64,000 nt of DNA from an uncultured Candidatus Melainabacteria bacterium (GTDB lineage Bacteria > Cyanobacteriota > Vampirovibrionia > Gastranaerophilales > Gastranaerophilaceae). The position numbers and the translations under genes are program-made. The DNA lies in assembly GCA_947361615.1 (NCBI GenBank), contig CANAJP010000003.1, forward strand, positions 17,432 through 81,431, written 5' to 3'. The notes under the pieces were generated by a model. It was given only the letters and a program-made list of their open reading frames with translations. It searched no databases and had not been told where the DNA came from. Below, piece by piece: positions 51,919-59,959 of the stretch; positions within the stretch are counted from its first letter, which is position 1, and each line of letters starts with the position of its first letter.

Positions 51919-52596
51919 TTATAATACCTCTTTTAATTTATCTTTATAAAAATCTATAATTTCCACCATTGAATGAAGCATCAGCGCAACAGGGTTAATC
52001 TCGTCTTTCCATGCTCTGTAGCCACATTTTTCGGGTAACACAGCAAGCGGATTGTCAGGGAAATCACGGCAAATTTGCGGTCTGTTTTCATAATCCGAAC
52101 AACGGTTATCCTCCGTCAGTTTCGGGCAGTGATAAAAATAAACATCACCCTCAACTTTTCCGCGCAAAAGCTCAATATACGCAGGATAAACTGCTTCCGC
52201 CTCCTCTATGGTTTCATACGGAATAAACACGCTTGTAAATTGTTGTGCAAATTTATCACCGTTTTTCGCTTTTTCTTTTAATTCTTCATAAGAAAACTCG
52301 CTGCAAGCCAGACGACAGCAGGTAGCACAGCCTTCACATTTAAACATATCGCGATACGCCAAAATCTCCTGCAACTTTCTGAAAACCTCCTGCGAGATTT
52401 CACCGTTAAGAAGATTTAATGCTTTTTCCTGCCAAATATACCCCTCAGATGCCGGCACATATTTATCTAAAAGTTCACCACTAAATCCTGCAGGTTTGAT
52501 TTCGTCAAGCCTTTTCTGAATTTCATCAACAGACTTGAGAAAAATCTCTCTATAAAGCGTCTTTTGGGCGTTTAATTGTTGTTCTACACTGTTCAT
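51919..52596 (-). CDS. YkgJ-family cysteine cluster protein
   Basis: The 225-residue product contains the metal-binding pattern of the YkgJ (zinc/iron-chelating) family: CEGCATCCRLACSEFSYEEL, then YHCPKLTEDNRCSDYENRPQICRDFPDNP. The cysteines probably hold an Fe-S cluster or Zn. The precise function is not established. The ATG is preceded by TAGAAT at exactly 6 bases and no Shine-Dalgarno, suggesting a leaderless transcript that continues into rlmN-dtd. Confidence 0.85.
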   Translation of the reverse strand: MNSVEQQLNAQKTLYREIFLKSVDEIQKRLDEIKPAGFSGELLDKYVPASEGYIWQEKALNLLNGEISQEVFRKLQEILAYRDMFKCEGCATCCRLACSEFSYEELKEKAKNGDKFAQQFTSVFIPYETIEEAEAVYPAYIELLRGKVEGDVYFYHCPKLTEDNRCSDYENRPQICRDFPDNPLAVLPEKCGYRAWKDEINPVALMLHSMVEIIDFYKDKLKEVL

Positions 52597-52705
52597 ACAA
52601 ACATTCTATCACGAATATGTTAAATCTTGTAACAACATTCCTTAATAATTTGTATTTTTAGAATTAATAAATTACAATATTTAATGTGGAGAGGAATAGT
52701 AAAAC

Positions 52706-53212
52706 ATGCAAGAAACAATGTTAAAGGAAAAGAGCTTGTCACCTCAAGATGTCAGAAAAATTCTTGGAGTAGACAATCAAGAAATAGTTGATTTATGTAA
52801 AAGAGCATCTATAAGACCAAAGAAAAATAGTCAGGGACAAACATATTTTTCTTATGACGAAGTGAGAAACCTTAAAAAAGTTCATCAGGACACTAAAGGC
52901 CACACTTCACTTCCTGCAGTACGCGGCTCTGACAGAATGCCTCAACCTGCTTCAGTTAGAAATATCCTGACTTCCATTAAAGATATGGAAAAAAATATTT
53001 CTGAACAGATTTCTAAAGTTATCGACGAAAAGCTCGAAGGCATGGACGAGGTCGTTGTAGAACTTATTCGCTGCAAAACCGATAACGAAACACTCAGACA
53101 AAAAATTATTGACTTGAATAAAGAAATTTACCAGCTTAAAAACACACTTTCTTGCTATAAACCGGTAGCTCTCGGCTTATACAGAAAGATTGATAAACAT
53201 ACTTGGGAGTAA
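52706..53212 (+). CDS. MerR-like HTH and coiled-coil protein upstream of recA
   Basis: The 168-residue product has an N-terminal MerR-type winged-helix segment (LSPQDVRKILGVDNQEIVDLCKRASIRPKKNSQGQTYFSYDEVRNLKKV). A linker, a long coiled coil (VVVELIRCKTDNETLRQKIIDLNKEIYQLKNTL) and a short tail follow. It is likely a dimeric DNA-binding protein. GGAGAGGAATAG precedes the ATG. recA begins 3 bases after its stop, so it may regulate recA or itself. Confidence 0.75.
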   Translation: MQETMLKEKSLSPQDVRKILGVDNQEIVDLCKRASIRPKKNSQGQTYFSYDEVRNLKKVHQDTKGHTSLPAVRGSDRMPQPASVRNILTSIKDMEKNISEQISKVIDEKLEGMDEVVVELIRCKTDNETLRQKIIDLNKEIYQLKNTLSCYKPVALGLYRKIDKHTWE

Positions 53213-53215
53213 GAA

Positions 53216-54238
53216 ATGGCAACAAAAGAAGTTCAACCCGCAGCTATAAGCGAAGAAAGAAGCAAAGCGTTAAAACTTGCTATCGATAAAATCGAAAAAG
53301 ATTTCGGTAAAGGTTCAATCATGAAACTTGGCGACAAACCGTCAGTTAACGTTGAAGCAATCCCTACCGGCGCGCTTGCACTTGACCTCGCACTTGGTAT
53401 AGGTGGCGTTCCACGCGGAAGGATTATAGAAGTTTACGGGCCTGAAAGTTCAGGTAAAACAACACTGGCACAACATATCGTTGCTGAATGCCAAAAACGC
53501 GGCGGAATCGCAGCATACGTCGACGCAGAACACGCACTCGATCCTGAATACGCAAGAAACCTCGGCGTTGACATTGATAACCTGCTTATTTCACAACCTG
53601 ACACAGGTGAACAAGCGCTTGATATTACAGAAGAACTCGTTCGCTCAGGCGCGGTTGATGTCGTTGTTGTCGACTCTGTTGCAGCACTTGTTCCAAAAGC
53701 CGAAATCGACGGTTCAATGGAAGACCAACAAATGGGCTTGCAAGCACGTTTAATGAGCAAAGCACTCAGAAAATTAACCGGTGTAATCGGCAAAACCAAT
53801 ACAACCGTAATTTTCATCAACCAGCTTCGTATGAAAATCGGCGTTATGTACGGCAACCCTGAAACAACAACCGGTGGTAACGCGCTAAAATACTACGCGT
53901 CAGTTCGTATGGAAATCAGAAGAACAGAAGGCTTAAAAGGTGACGGTGAAGATATCGGTAACCACGTAAGAGTAAAAGTTCTTAAAAATAAAGTGGCACC
54001 GCCATTTAGAACCGCTGAATTTGATATCATCTTCGGCAAAGGTATCTGCAAAATCGGTAACATTCTTGACGTTGCTGTAAACTTAAACATTGTAAACAAA
54101 GCAGGCGCCTGGTTCAGCTATAACGATGAAAAACTCGGACAGGGCAGAGAAAAAGCAAAAGAATTCCTCGCTTCAAACCCTGACTTGCTCGCTGAAGTTG
54201 AGACAAAAGTCCGCGCAAAACTTGCAGAGGAAGCTTAA
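53216..54238 (+). CDS. recA: Recombinase RecA
   Basis: RecA forms filaments on single-stranded DNA for strand exchange and the SOS response. The 340-residue product has [35 protein letters not shown], Walker [10 protein letters not shown], Walker [11 protein letters not shown], the L1/L2 loops ([38 protein letters not shown]) and a shortish acidic tail (KLAEEA). It lies 3 bases after the MerR-like gene. I saw no LexA-type operator upstream of either gene. Confidence 0.99.
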   Translation: MATKEVQPAAISEERSKALKLAIDKIEKDFGKGSIMKLGDKPSVNVEAIPTGALALDLALGIGGVPRGRIIEVYGPESSGKTTLAQHIVAECQKRGGIAAYVDAEHALDPEYARNLGVDIDNLLISQPDTGEQALDITEELVRSGAVDVVVVDSVAALVPKAEIDGSMEDQQMGLQARLMSKALRKLTGVIGKTNTTVIFINQLRMKIGVMYGNPETTTGGNALKYYASVRMEIRRTEGLKGDGEDIGNHVRVKVLKNKVAPPFRTAEFDIIFGKGICKIGNILDVAVNLNIVNKAGAWFSYNDEKLGQGREKAKEFLASNPDLLAEVETKVRAKLAEEA

Positions 54239-54252
54239 ATAATATAACACAC

Positions 54253-54280
54253 AAAAAAGGAGCCGAATGGCTCCTTTTTT
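54253..54280. terminator. Bidirectional intrinsic terminator of recA and prepilin 1
   Basis: AAAAAAGGAGCC-gaat-GGCTCCTTTTTT, a 12-bp stem with T-runs on both strands. It ends recA on plus, and on minus directly follows the prepilin stop codon. Confidence 0.9.
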
Positions 54281-54281
54281 A

Positions 54282-55208
54282 TTAGCGTTTAACACATTGA
54301 ACATGATAGTTATCAGCTTTTGGCACAGAGTATTTCATCCCAGCATTAGGGCCAAAAACCCATGCATGAGTGCTATCTTCCACCGTTGAAGACCAACTGC
54401 TTAATGTAGTGTTCCAATCAAACAATGTATTACTATAAAACATTGACAATAATTCTTCAATATTCGGCAACCTGTATTCCGCATCAAGCTTAGAACATTC
54501 TTTAGACGCCTGTGAATACGAATATTGAGCATCAAGCATACGAACAGGTTGAGGCATTACAACATTTGAATCACTAGAGTAAATCGCCGAAATAACCCCT
54601 ATATCTTTACCTACAGTATTCGGTCCTTTTGAACCGTTTAAGTCAAACACAAAATGCGCACACATCTGTGATTTCATATAAAGCCCCGGCTTTCCAGAGT
54701 TGGAAGCGCCCTCAAAAAACATACTTGACGAAGTACAATTAGGATTGTAAAAAGTAAGTATAGATTCTCCGTTAATTGTTTCAAAAGCCGCAGCATTAGT
54801 GTTTGAAATCAAAAAAACATTTGCAGGGATTCCAGGATTTAAGTCTGACATTTTACGCGGCAAATTCATCTGGCTGCCCCCAAGAGTTGTTATTTTACTG
54901 GCTAGCCCGCAATCAAACACATGGTCTTTGTCGCAAATATTGTTAATTTTAAGCACTTTTGCTAATCCAGTCGTAATAAATGTTTCTGCGGCTGTATCGT
55001 TAATAGATGCCGAACTGCTTGTACTGACCGTTTCATAAGTTCCATAACCATTCAACGACGGCATAAGCGCGATTGCCTGACTGAAACGAGCGTATAAGGC
55101 TTTACGTTGAGTGTTCCATGTGCGTTCGTTAATGTTACCAGTAAGCGACGGTAACGTTATCGCTGCAACCACGCCGATGATTGTTAGGGATAAAAGAATC
55201 TCTGCCAT
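54282..55208 (-). CDS. Type IV prepilin-like protein 1 with C-type-lectin-like C-terminus
   Basis: Coordinates are those of the internal-ATG ORF. The true prepilin signature extends four codons upstream (G|FTMAE, with cleavage after Gly and Glu at +5) and reads open through a poly-G tract. It then meets an in-frame TAA eight codons after a well-placed ATG (MKKLNVLN*, 55271). The mature helix is FTMAEILLSLTIIGVVAAITLP. The middle has AAAFETINGES and NGSKGPNTVGKDIGV, conserved in all three copies. The C-terminus (YRLPNIEELLSMF ... SSWSST ... YHVQCVKR) resembles DUF1566/C-type-lectin folds of adhesins. It is probably a surface pilin or minor pilin whose expression state is unclear; as read it is OFF or uses an unusual start. 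Confidence 0.75.
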   Translation of the reverse strand: MAEILLSLTIIGVVAAITLPSLTGNINERTWNTQRKALYARFSQAIALMPSLNGYGTYETVSTSSSASINDTAAETFITTGLAKVLKINNICDKDHVFDCGLASKITTLGGSQMNLPRKMSDLNPGIPANVFLISNTNAAAFETINGESILTFYNPNCTSSSMFFEGASNSGKPGLYMKSQMCAHFVFDLNGSKGPNTVGKDIGVISAIYSSDSNVVMPQPVRMLDAQYSYSQASKECSKLDAEYRLPNIEELLSMFYSNTLFDWNTTLSSWSSTVEDSTHAWVFGPNAGMKYSVPKADNYHVQCVKR

Positions 55209-55229
55209 TGTAAATCCGGTTAAAAGGCT

Positions 55230-55241
55230 CCCCCCCCCCCC
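55230..55241 (-). repeat. 12-base poly-G tract in prepilin 1 leader
   Basis: On the minus strand, twelve G encode GGGG between GCA and AGC, seven codons upstream of the internal ATG. With 12 G the tract is in frame with both the upstream ATG leader and the pilin helix, but a TAA sits between the leader and the tract. Confidence 0.8.
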
Positions 55242-55293
55242 TGCTTAATTCAAGACATTAAGTTTTTTCATAATTTACATCCTTTCTCTTGAT

Positions 55294-55322
55294 ATTTTGT
55301 AGCATGTTTTATAAATAGTCAA
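55294..55322 (-). promoter_or_regulatory. Prepilin 1 promoter
   Basis: TTGACT-N17-CAAAAT on the minus strand, with the spacer ATTTATAAAACATGCTA. It aligns almost base for base with the prepilin 2 promoter. The -35 abuts the valS terminator. AGAAAGGATG follows as ribosome site for the ATG at 55271. Confidence 0.6.
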
Positions 55323-55340
55323 GGGGGCAAATGCCCCCTT
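55321..55340 (-). terminator. Intrinsic terminator of valS
   Basis: AAGGGGGC-aaat-GCCCCCTT, an 8-bp stem starting 3 bases after the valS stop. On minus it is followed by GACTATTTAT, a poor T-run, part of which is the prepilin 1 -35. Confidence 0.65.
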
Positions 55341-55343
55341 TGA

Positions 55344-57989
55344 TTAACTTTCGAGTTCCGCTATCAAATCGTTGATTGTTTTTTCTTGAATTGAAATTTC
55401 TTCAATACGCGCATTGGTTTGTTCAATCAACTCTTTCGGCGCATTCTGAACAAATTTTTCGTTCTTCATTCTACCCGCAAGCGAATTCTTTTCATTCACA
55501 AGTTTTTCTAATTTTTTCTTTTGACGTGCGATTTCTGCATTAAAATCAATCAGATTTTCAAGTCTAATTATAATTTTTGACGCTGAAACAACTGCTGTCG
55601 CAGATTTTTTCGGTGATGGAGCCTCTAGTTCACCATACGTAATATTTTCAACTTTCGCTAAGCGTTGAATTAGGGCTTCGATAGCTTCAAACACCGGTTT
55701 CTCTGATTTTTCAGCACGAATTTCTACGTCAAATTTAACTGACATAGGGATATTAAAGCTTTGGCGTACGTTTCTGACAGATTTAATTGTTTCAAAAACG
55801 AGTTCCATTTCTTCGCGTTCTGTAGGGAACACAAGTTCCTCTTTGAATTGAGGAAATTCAGAAACCATAATTGCTCTAACATCGGTATTTTTAGGAATCA
55901 ACTGCCAAACTTGTTCAGTGATATGCGGCATAATCGGGTGAAGCATTCTGAGTGACATATCAAGAACATATCTCAAAACGCGCTGTGTATTAAGTTTTAA
56001 ACTTTCATCAGCCAGTTGAATTTTCGCGATTTCAACGTACCAGTCACAGTATGAATTCCAGAAGAAATCATAAAGAATATGTGCATTTTCACCAATACGG
56101 AAGTTTTTAATATTTTCGTTAAATTCTTTAGCGACAGAATTTAATTTATCCAAAATCCATTTGTCAACGATTGTAAGTTTTGAGAAATCAATTTCCTTAT
56201 CGTCAACACCTTGAAGGTTCATCAAAACAAAACGTGAAGCATTCCAGATTTTGTTAGCAAAGTTTCTACCGTATTCAAAACGCTCGTCAGAAATTTTGAT
56301 ATCCTGACCGCCGTATGTGCAAAGCGATGTCATTGTAAATCTCAACGCGTCGCAACCGTATTTATCAATAATTTGAACAGGGTCGATTGTATTGCCTTTA
56401 GATTTAGACATTTTTTGACCTTTTTCGTCACGTATCAGACCGTGAATATAAACCGTTGAAAACGGTGCTTTACCTGTAAATTCCAGGCCCATCGTAATCA
56501 TTCTCGCAACCCAGAAGAAAATAATATCAAAACCTGTTACAAGAGTTGTTGTAGGATAGAATTTTTTGAAATCTTCACTGTCAAGGTTTGGCCAGCCCAT
56601 TGTTGAAAACGGCCAGAGGCCTGATGAGAACCAGGTATCAAGGCAATCGGTTTCCTGTACATAGTTTTCAGGATCTGGATTTTCTTTTGCAACGACCATT
56701 TCACCTGTAACTTTGTGATAATATGCAGGAATTTGGTGTCCCCACCAGATTTGACGCGAAATACACCAGTCGCGGATATTTTCCATCCAGCCAAGGTAGT
56801 TCTTTTCCCAGCGTTCGGGAACAAATTTAATTCTACCGTCTTTGACTGCTGCAATTGCTTCTTTTGCAAGCGGTTCCATTTTAACAAACCATTGTTCGGA
56901 AAGAAGCGGTTCAATAGTAGTATTACAACGTTGACATTTACCAACATTGTGTTCATGGTCGCGAATGCGCAAAAGTGCTTGTTTTTCTTGAAGCATTTCA
57001 ACGATTTTTTTACGTGCCTCGTATCTGTCCATACCGCGAATTTCCCAAGGAACTTCAGGACAATCTTTCATCGTGCCGTCTTCGTTCATAATCCAAATCG
57101 GCTGCAAGTTGTGGCGTTTACCAACTTCGTAATCGTTCGGGTCGTGTGCCGGAGTGATTTTAACTGCGCCTGTACCAAAAGATTTATCAACATACTCGTC
57201 AGCGATAATAGGAATTTCTCTGCCTGAAAGCGGAATAACAACCGTTTTGCCGATTAATTCAGAATATTTTTTATCTGACGGGTTAACAGCGATTGCGACA
57301 TCACCGAAAATCGTTTCAGGACGGGTAGTTGCAACGATAATTGCACCGACTTCACCTTTCAGATGGTAAGAAATTTCCCACATATGGCCTTGTTCTGTTT
57401 CGTACTCGGTTTCAACGTCAGAAATCGCGCTCATGCAACGCGGACACCAGTTTACGATATAAGCACCTTTATATATTAATCCTTTTTCGTAAAGTCTTAC
57501 GAAAACCTCTTTAACAGCGTCTGAACAGCCTTTATCAAACGTAAATCTTTCGCGGGAACGGTCAAAAGATGCGCCAAGGCGTTTCATCTGGTCTAAGATA
57601 GTGCTTCTATGTTCATTAGTCCATTGCCAAGTGCGTTCTAAGAATTTTTCACGTCCTAAGTCGTGGCGTGTAAGCCCTTCTTTTGCGATTTGTTTTTCAA
57701 CAACGTTTTGAGTGGCAAGTCCGGCGTGGTCTGTTCCCGGAAGCCATAAAGTTTCATAACCTGCCATTCTGTGATAACGTGTGAGAATATCCTGCAAAGT
57801 TTCGTCAAGCGCGTGGCCCATGTGCAAAACACCTGTAACGTTTGGTGGCGGGATTACAATTGAATAAGGTTCTTTTTGGCTCTTAGCGTCAGCCTTAAAA
57901 AGTTCGTTTTCTTCCCAGAATTTATAAATTTCGCGCTCAGTATTCTGCGCGTCATAAACAGTTGGTAAATCTTCAATTTTTATAGTCAT
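55344..57989 (-). CDS. valS: Valyl-tRNA synthetase
   Basis: The 881-residue class I synthetase has PPPNVTGVLHMGHALDETLQDI (HIGH-type motif), WLPGTDHAGLATQNVVEK, the CP1 editing domain (ATTRPETIFGDVAIAVNP), DTWFSSGLWPFSTMGWP, and KMSKSKGNTIDPVQII. It ends with the ValRS-specific C-terminal coiled coil (RQKKKLEKLVNEKNSL). Length and domains are normal. Confidence 0.98.
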   Translation of the reverse strand: MTIKIEDLPTVYDAQNTEREIYKFWEENELFKADAKSQKEPYSIVIPPPNVTGVLHMGHALDETLQDILTRYHRMAGYETLWLPGTDHAGLATQNVVEKQIAKEGLTRHDLGREKFLERTWQWTNEHRSTILDQMKRLGASFDRSRERFTFDKGCSDAVKEVFVRLYEKGLIYKGAYIVNWCPRCMSAISDVETEYETEQGHMWEISYHLKGEVGAIIVATTRPETIFGDVAIAVNPSDKKYSELIGKTVVIPLSGREIPIIADEYVDKSFGTGAVKITPAHDPNDYEVGKRHNLQPIWIMNEDGTMKDCPEVPWEIRGMDRYEARKKIVEMLQEKQALLRIRDHEHNVGKCQRCNTTIEPLLSEQWFVKMEPLAKEAIAAVKDGRIKFVPERWEKNYLGWMENIRDWCISRQIWWGHQIPAYYHKVTGEMVVAKENPDPENYVQETDCLDTWFSSGLWPFSTMGWPNLDSEDFKKFYPTTTLVTGFDIIFFWVARMITMGLEFTGKAPFSTVYIHGLIRDEKGQKMSKSKGNTIDPVQIIDKYGCDALRFTMTSLCTYGGQDIKISDERFEYGRNFANKIWNASRFVLMNLQGVDDKEIDFSKLTIVDKWILDKLNSVAKEFNENIKNFRIGENAHILYDFFWNSYCDWYVEIAKIQLADESLKLNTQRVLRYVLDMSLRMLHPIMPHITEQVWQLIPKNTDVRAIMVSEFPQFKEELVFPTEREEMELVFETIKSVRNVRQSFNIPMSVKFDVEIRAEKSEKPVFEAIEALIQRLAKVENITYGELEAPSPKKSATAVVSASKIIIRLENLIDFNAEIARQKKKLEKLVNEKNSLAGRMKNEKFVQNAPKELIEQTNARIEEISIQEKTINDLIAELES

Positions 57990-58040
57990 CTTAAATCCCT
58001 CAAATTATTAAATGCTGAGAAAATTTTACCACAAAAAAAC

Positions 58041-58067
58041 GGGATTACAAACCTATATTGCAATCCC
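58041..58067 (-). terminator. Putative terminator of prepilin 2
   Basis: On the minus strand GGGATTGCAA and TTTGTAATCCC pair around a short loop and are followed by GTTTTTTTG. It lies about 10 bases after the prepilin 2 stop. Confidence 0.6.
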
Positions 58068-58074
58068 ATTTCCA

Positions 58075-59163
58075 TTAACGTTTCACGCATCTTACATAAT
58101 TAGAAGGCACACTATACGAACTGGCTGTTCTCAAATATCTGTAATGTAAATACATACGCTTACCATCTGTCGGATAAAAAGTTGATGTCCAGTATCTATT
58201 ATCAGGTAAGGCTCCCATTAATTTTGAATTTATAGCGACAGAAGAAATTTCCTCCAGTGACGGTAATCTGTAATCAGGATCTTGCGCATTACAAGCCCCA
58301 CTTACATTAGACGCATCAATTGCCGTTGTAGAGGTATCATGCAAATTTGGCAATGGTGAAACAACCACACTATCAGTCGGGTAAAATACAGACATAACTC
58401 CGATATCTTTGCCCACAGTATTCGGGCCTTTTGAACCGTTCAGATCGTAAATCATATTAACGCACACTTTTTTCTGCATATAAATATAATATGTTTCGGC
58501 TAATAATGATTGACAATTAGGATTATAAAAAACTGCAATACTTTCACCATTTTGCGTTTCAAAGGCCGCAGCTTTTGAATTAGGTATAGAATAAGAAGCG
58601 CCGGCATCTCCATATGTACTGCCAACTTCATAGGAAACATTGGCAGAATTCAAATCCCCGAATTTTTCAGGGAAAGCAATTTTTACCCCATCTAGAGTGG
58701 TCAAACTTGTCGGAATTCCGCAGTCTGCTATATTACCGTTACCGCATATATTATTAATTTTCAATACTTTTGAAAGTGCAGAAGTGATAAAAGTTTCGGC
58801 TAAAGTATCTGTTGTAACACTGCCACTTGCATCTTCTGTAATCGTCCCATAGCCGTTAAGCGCAGGCATCAGGGCAACAGCCTGCGACATTCGAGAATAA
58901 AGTGCTTTGCGTTGAGTATTCCAGGTGCGCTCGTTAATATTGCCTGTTAATGATGGCAATGTTATCGCAGCTACTACTCCAATAATTGTTAGAGATAAGA
59001 GTATCTCTGCCATGGTGAAGGCTATTCGTTGACCGGCAGCCCGCAAGCCAATTATAGAACCCGCTTGACCGCGTGTGTCATGCTGAACTCGTTTCAGCAT
59101 CTGGCCAGCGTTGCACTCTACCGGTAGCGTTGGACAGATCCCGAAACAAGTTCGGGATGACAA
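58075..59163 (-). CDS. Type IV prepilin-like protein 2, phase-OFF, leader interrupted by repeat element
   Basis: The listed start is a TTG inside a repeat element and is probably not real. The natural start is the ATG at 59248 after GGAAGGGTAAATAA, giving MKLIKNVSSLS then poly-G. With 13 G that reading stops at a TAG after GGGGASLRYS. With 12 G it would run on in frame through the 87-base repeat and into IAFTMAEILLSLTIIGVVAAITLP, a complete prepilin with a long leader. The mature protein shares the pilin helix, AAAFETQNGES and NGSKGPNTVGKDIGV with its paralogues. It ends in a divergent lectin-like region (YRLPSLEEISS ... YWTSTF ... YVRCVKR). The residue before the cleavage site is Ala, not the usual Gly. 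Confidence 0.75.
   Translation of the reverse strand: MSSRTCFGICPTLPVECNAGQMLKRVQHDTRGQAGSIIGLRAAGQRIAFTMAEILLSLTIIGVVAAITLPSLTGNINERTWNTQRKALYSRMSQAVALMPALNGYGTITEDASGSVTTDTLAETFITSALSKVLKINNICGNGNIADCGIPTSLTTLDGVKIAFPEKFGDLNSANVSYEVGSTYGDAGASYSIPNSKAAAFETQNGESIAVFYNPNCQSLLAETYYIYMQKKVCVNMIYDLNGSKGPNTVGKDIGVMSVFYPTDSVVVSPLPNLHDTSTTAIDASNVSGACNAQDPDYRLPSLEEISSVAINSKLMGALPDNRYWTSTFYPTDGKRMYLHYRYLRTASSYSVPSNYVRCVKR
59076..59162. repeat. Dispersed inverted-repeat element inside the prepilin 2 leader
   Basis: An 87-base copy with ends TGTCATGCTGAACTCGTTTC and, on minus, TGTCATCCCGAACTTGTTTC. It separates the poly-G leader from the pilin helix of prepilin 2 and has no stop codon in the frame of the prepilin. 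Its centre ACTCTACCGGTAGCGTTGGA differs from the other copies. Confidence 0.75.
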
Positions 59164-59202
59164 GTTGGTGTGTAACGCCCCACTAGCTATACCTAAGAGA
59201 GG

Positions 59203-59215
59203 CCCCCCCCCCCCC
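59203..59215 (-). repeat. 13-base poly-G tract in prepilin 2 leader
   Basis: Thirteen G on the minus strand directly after the codons for MKLIKNVSSLS. Removing one G, or adding two, joins the leader to the prepilin frame; the present length gives early termination. Confidence 0.85.
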
Positions 59216-59273
59216 TGATAATGACGATACGTTTTTAATTAATTTCATTTATTTACCCTTCCTTTCTACATGC

Positions 59274-59302
59274 ATTATGTAACATGTTACATAATTAGTC
59301 AA
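59274..59302 (-). promoter_or_regulatory. Prepilin 2 promoter with 22-bp palindrome
   Basis: TTGACT-N17-CATAAT on the minus strand. The -10 and most of the spacer form the perfect palindrome ATTATGTAACATGTTACATAAT (59274-59295), which has the look of an operator for a dimeric regulator. The prepilin 1 promoter keeps the same spacing and much of the motif. AGAAAGGAAGGG follows as ribosome site. Confidence 0.65.
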
Positions 59303-59305
59303 GTC

Positions 59306-59959
59306 TTATACAGTATTAAACATTCTATCGCCTGCATCACCCATGCCAGGTACGATATACCCCTTTTCGTTTAAATGGTCATCCAGCGTTGCAGTAATAA
59401 TTTCCAAATCTGGAAAATGTTTTTGCAGATTTTCAACGCCCTCAGGTGCCGCGATTATCGAAATAGCCTTAATGTTTTGAATTGGAACCCCTTTTTCTAA
59501 ATAAAGACGAACACTTTCAAGCAGAGAATTCCCCGTTGCAAGCATTGGATCGGTAATAAAAACATAAGTACGATTAGCATCTTTTAGGCTTTTAGGAAGT
59601 TTATTGTAATACCAGACAGGCTTCAATGTCGCTTCGTCACGGTACATACCGATATGTCGGATTACGGCTTGCGGCAAGATATCCACGGCCTCATCAGTAA
59701 AAATCAAACCTGCACGAAGAATAGGAGAAATAATTATTTCAACATCTTCATCCACAACTTTTGTGGTAAAAGTCGTGAGCGGGGTCGTAACCTCTTTATC
59801 TACCAATGGCAAGGATTTTGATGCTTCGTATAAAAGACAGCTCGTAATCTTACGCGCTGCGTATCTAACCTCGCTACTCTTTGTATCTTTATCGCGCATT
59901 ATGTATAAATTTGTTAAAATAACAGGGTTTTGAACAATATTCAGTTTATCTTTATTCAT
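59306..59959 (-). CDS. upp: Uracil phosphoribosyltransferase
   Basis: UPRT makes UMP from uracil and PRPP. The 217-residue product has the PRPP loop TYVFITDPMLATGNSLLESVRL and the uracil-binding C-terminal ATLDDHLNEKGYIVPGMGDAGDRMF. The N-terminal ISPILRAGLIFTDEAVDILP is typical. Its ATG overlaps the MCE gene stop by 4 bases, with AAAGGAATTGAGAA before it. The stop lies close to the prepilin 2 promoter region. Confidence 0.96.
   Translation of the reverse strand: MNKDKLNIVQNPVILTNLYIMRDKDTKSSEVRYAARKITSCLLYEASKSLPLVDKEVTTPLTTFTTKVVDEDVEIIISPILRAGLIFTDEAVDILPQAVIRHIGMYRDEATLKPVWYYNKLPKSLKDANRTYVFITDPMLATGNSLLESVRLYLEKGVPIQNIKAISIIAAPEGVENLQKHFPDLEIITATLDDHLNEKGYIVPGMGDAGDRMFNTV

Noticed and set aside
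52597-52705. LexA operator in front of the recA operon
   Set aside because: No GAAC-N4-GTTC or cyanobacterial AGTAC-type palindrome found by eye.
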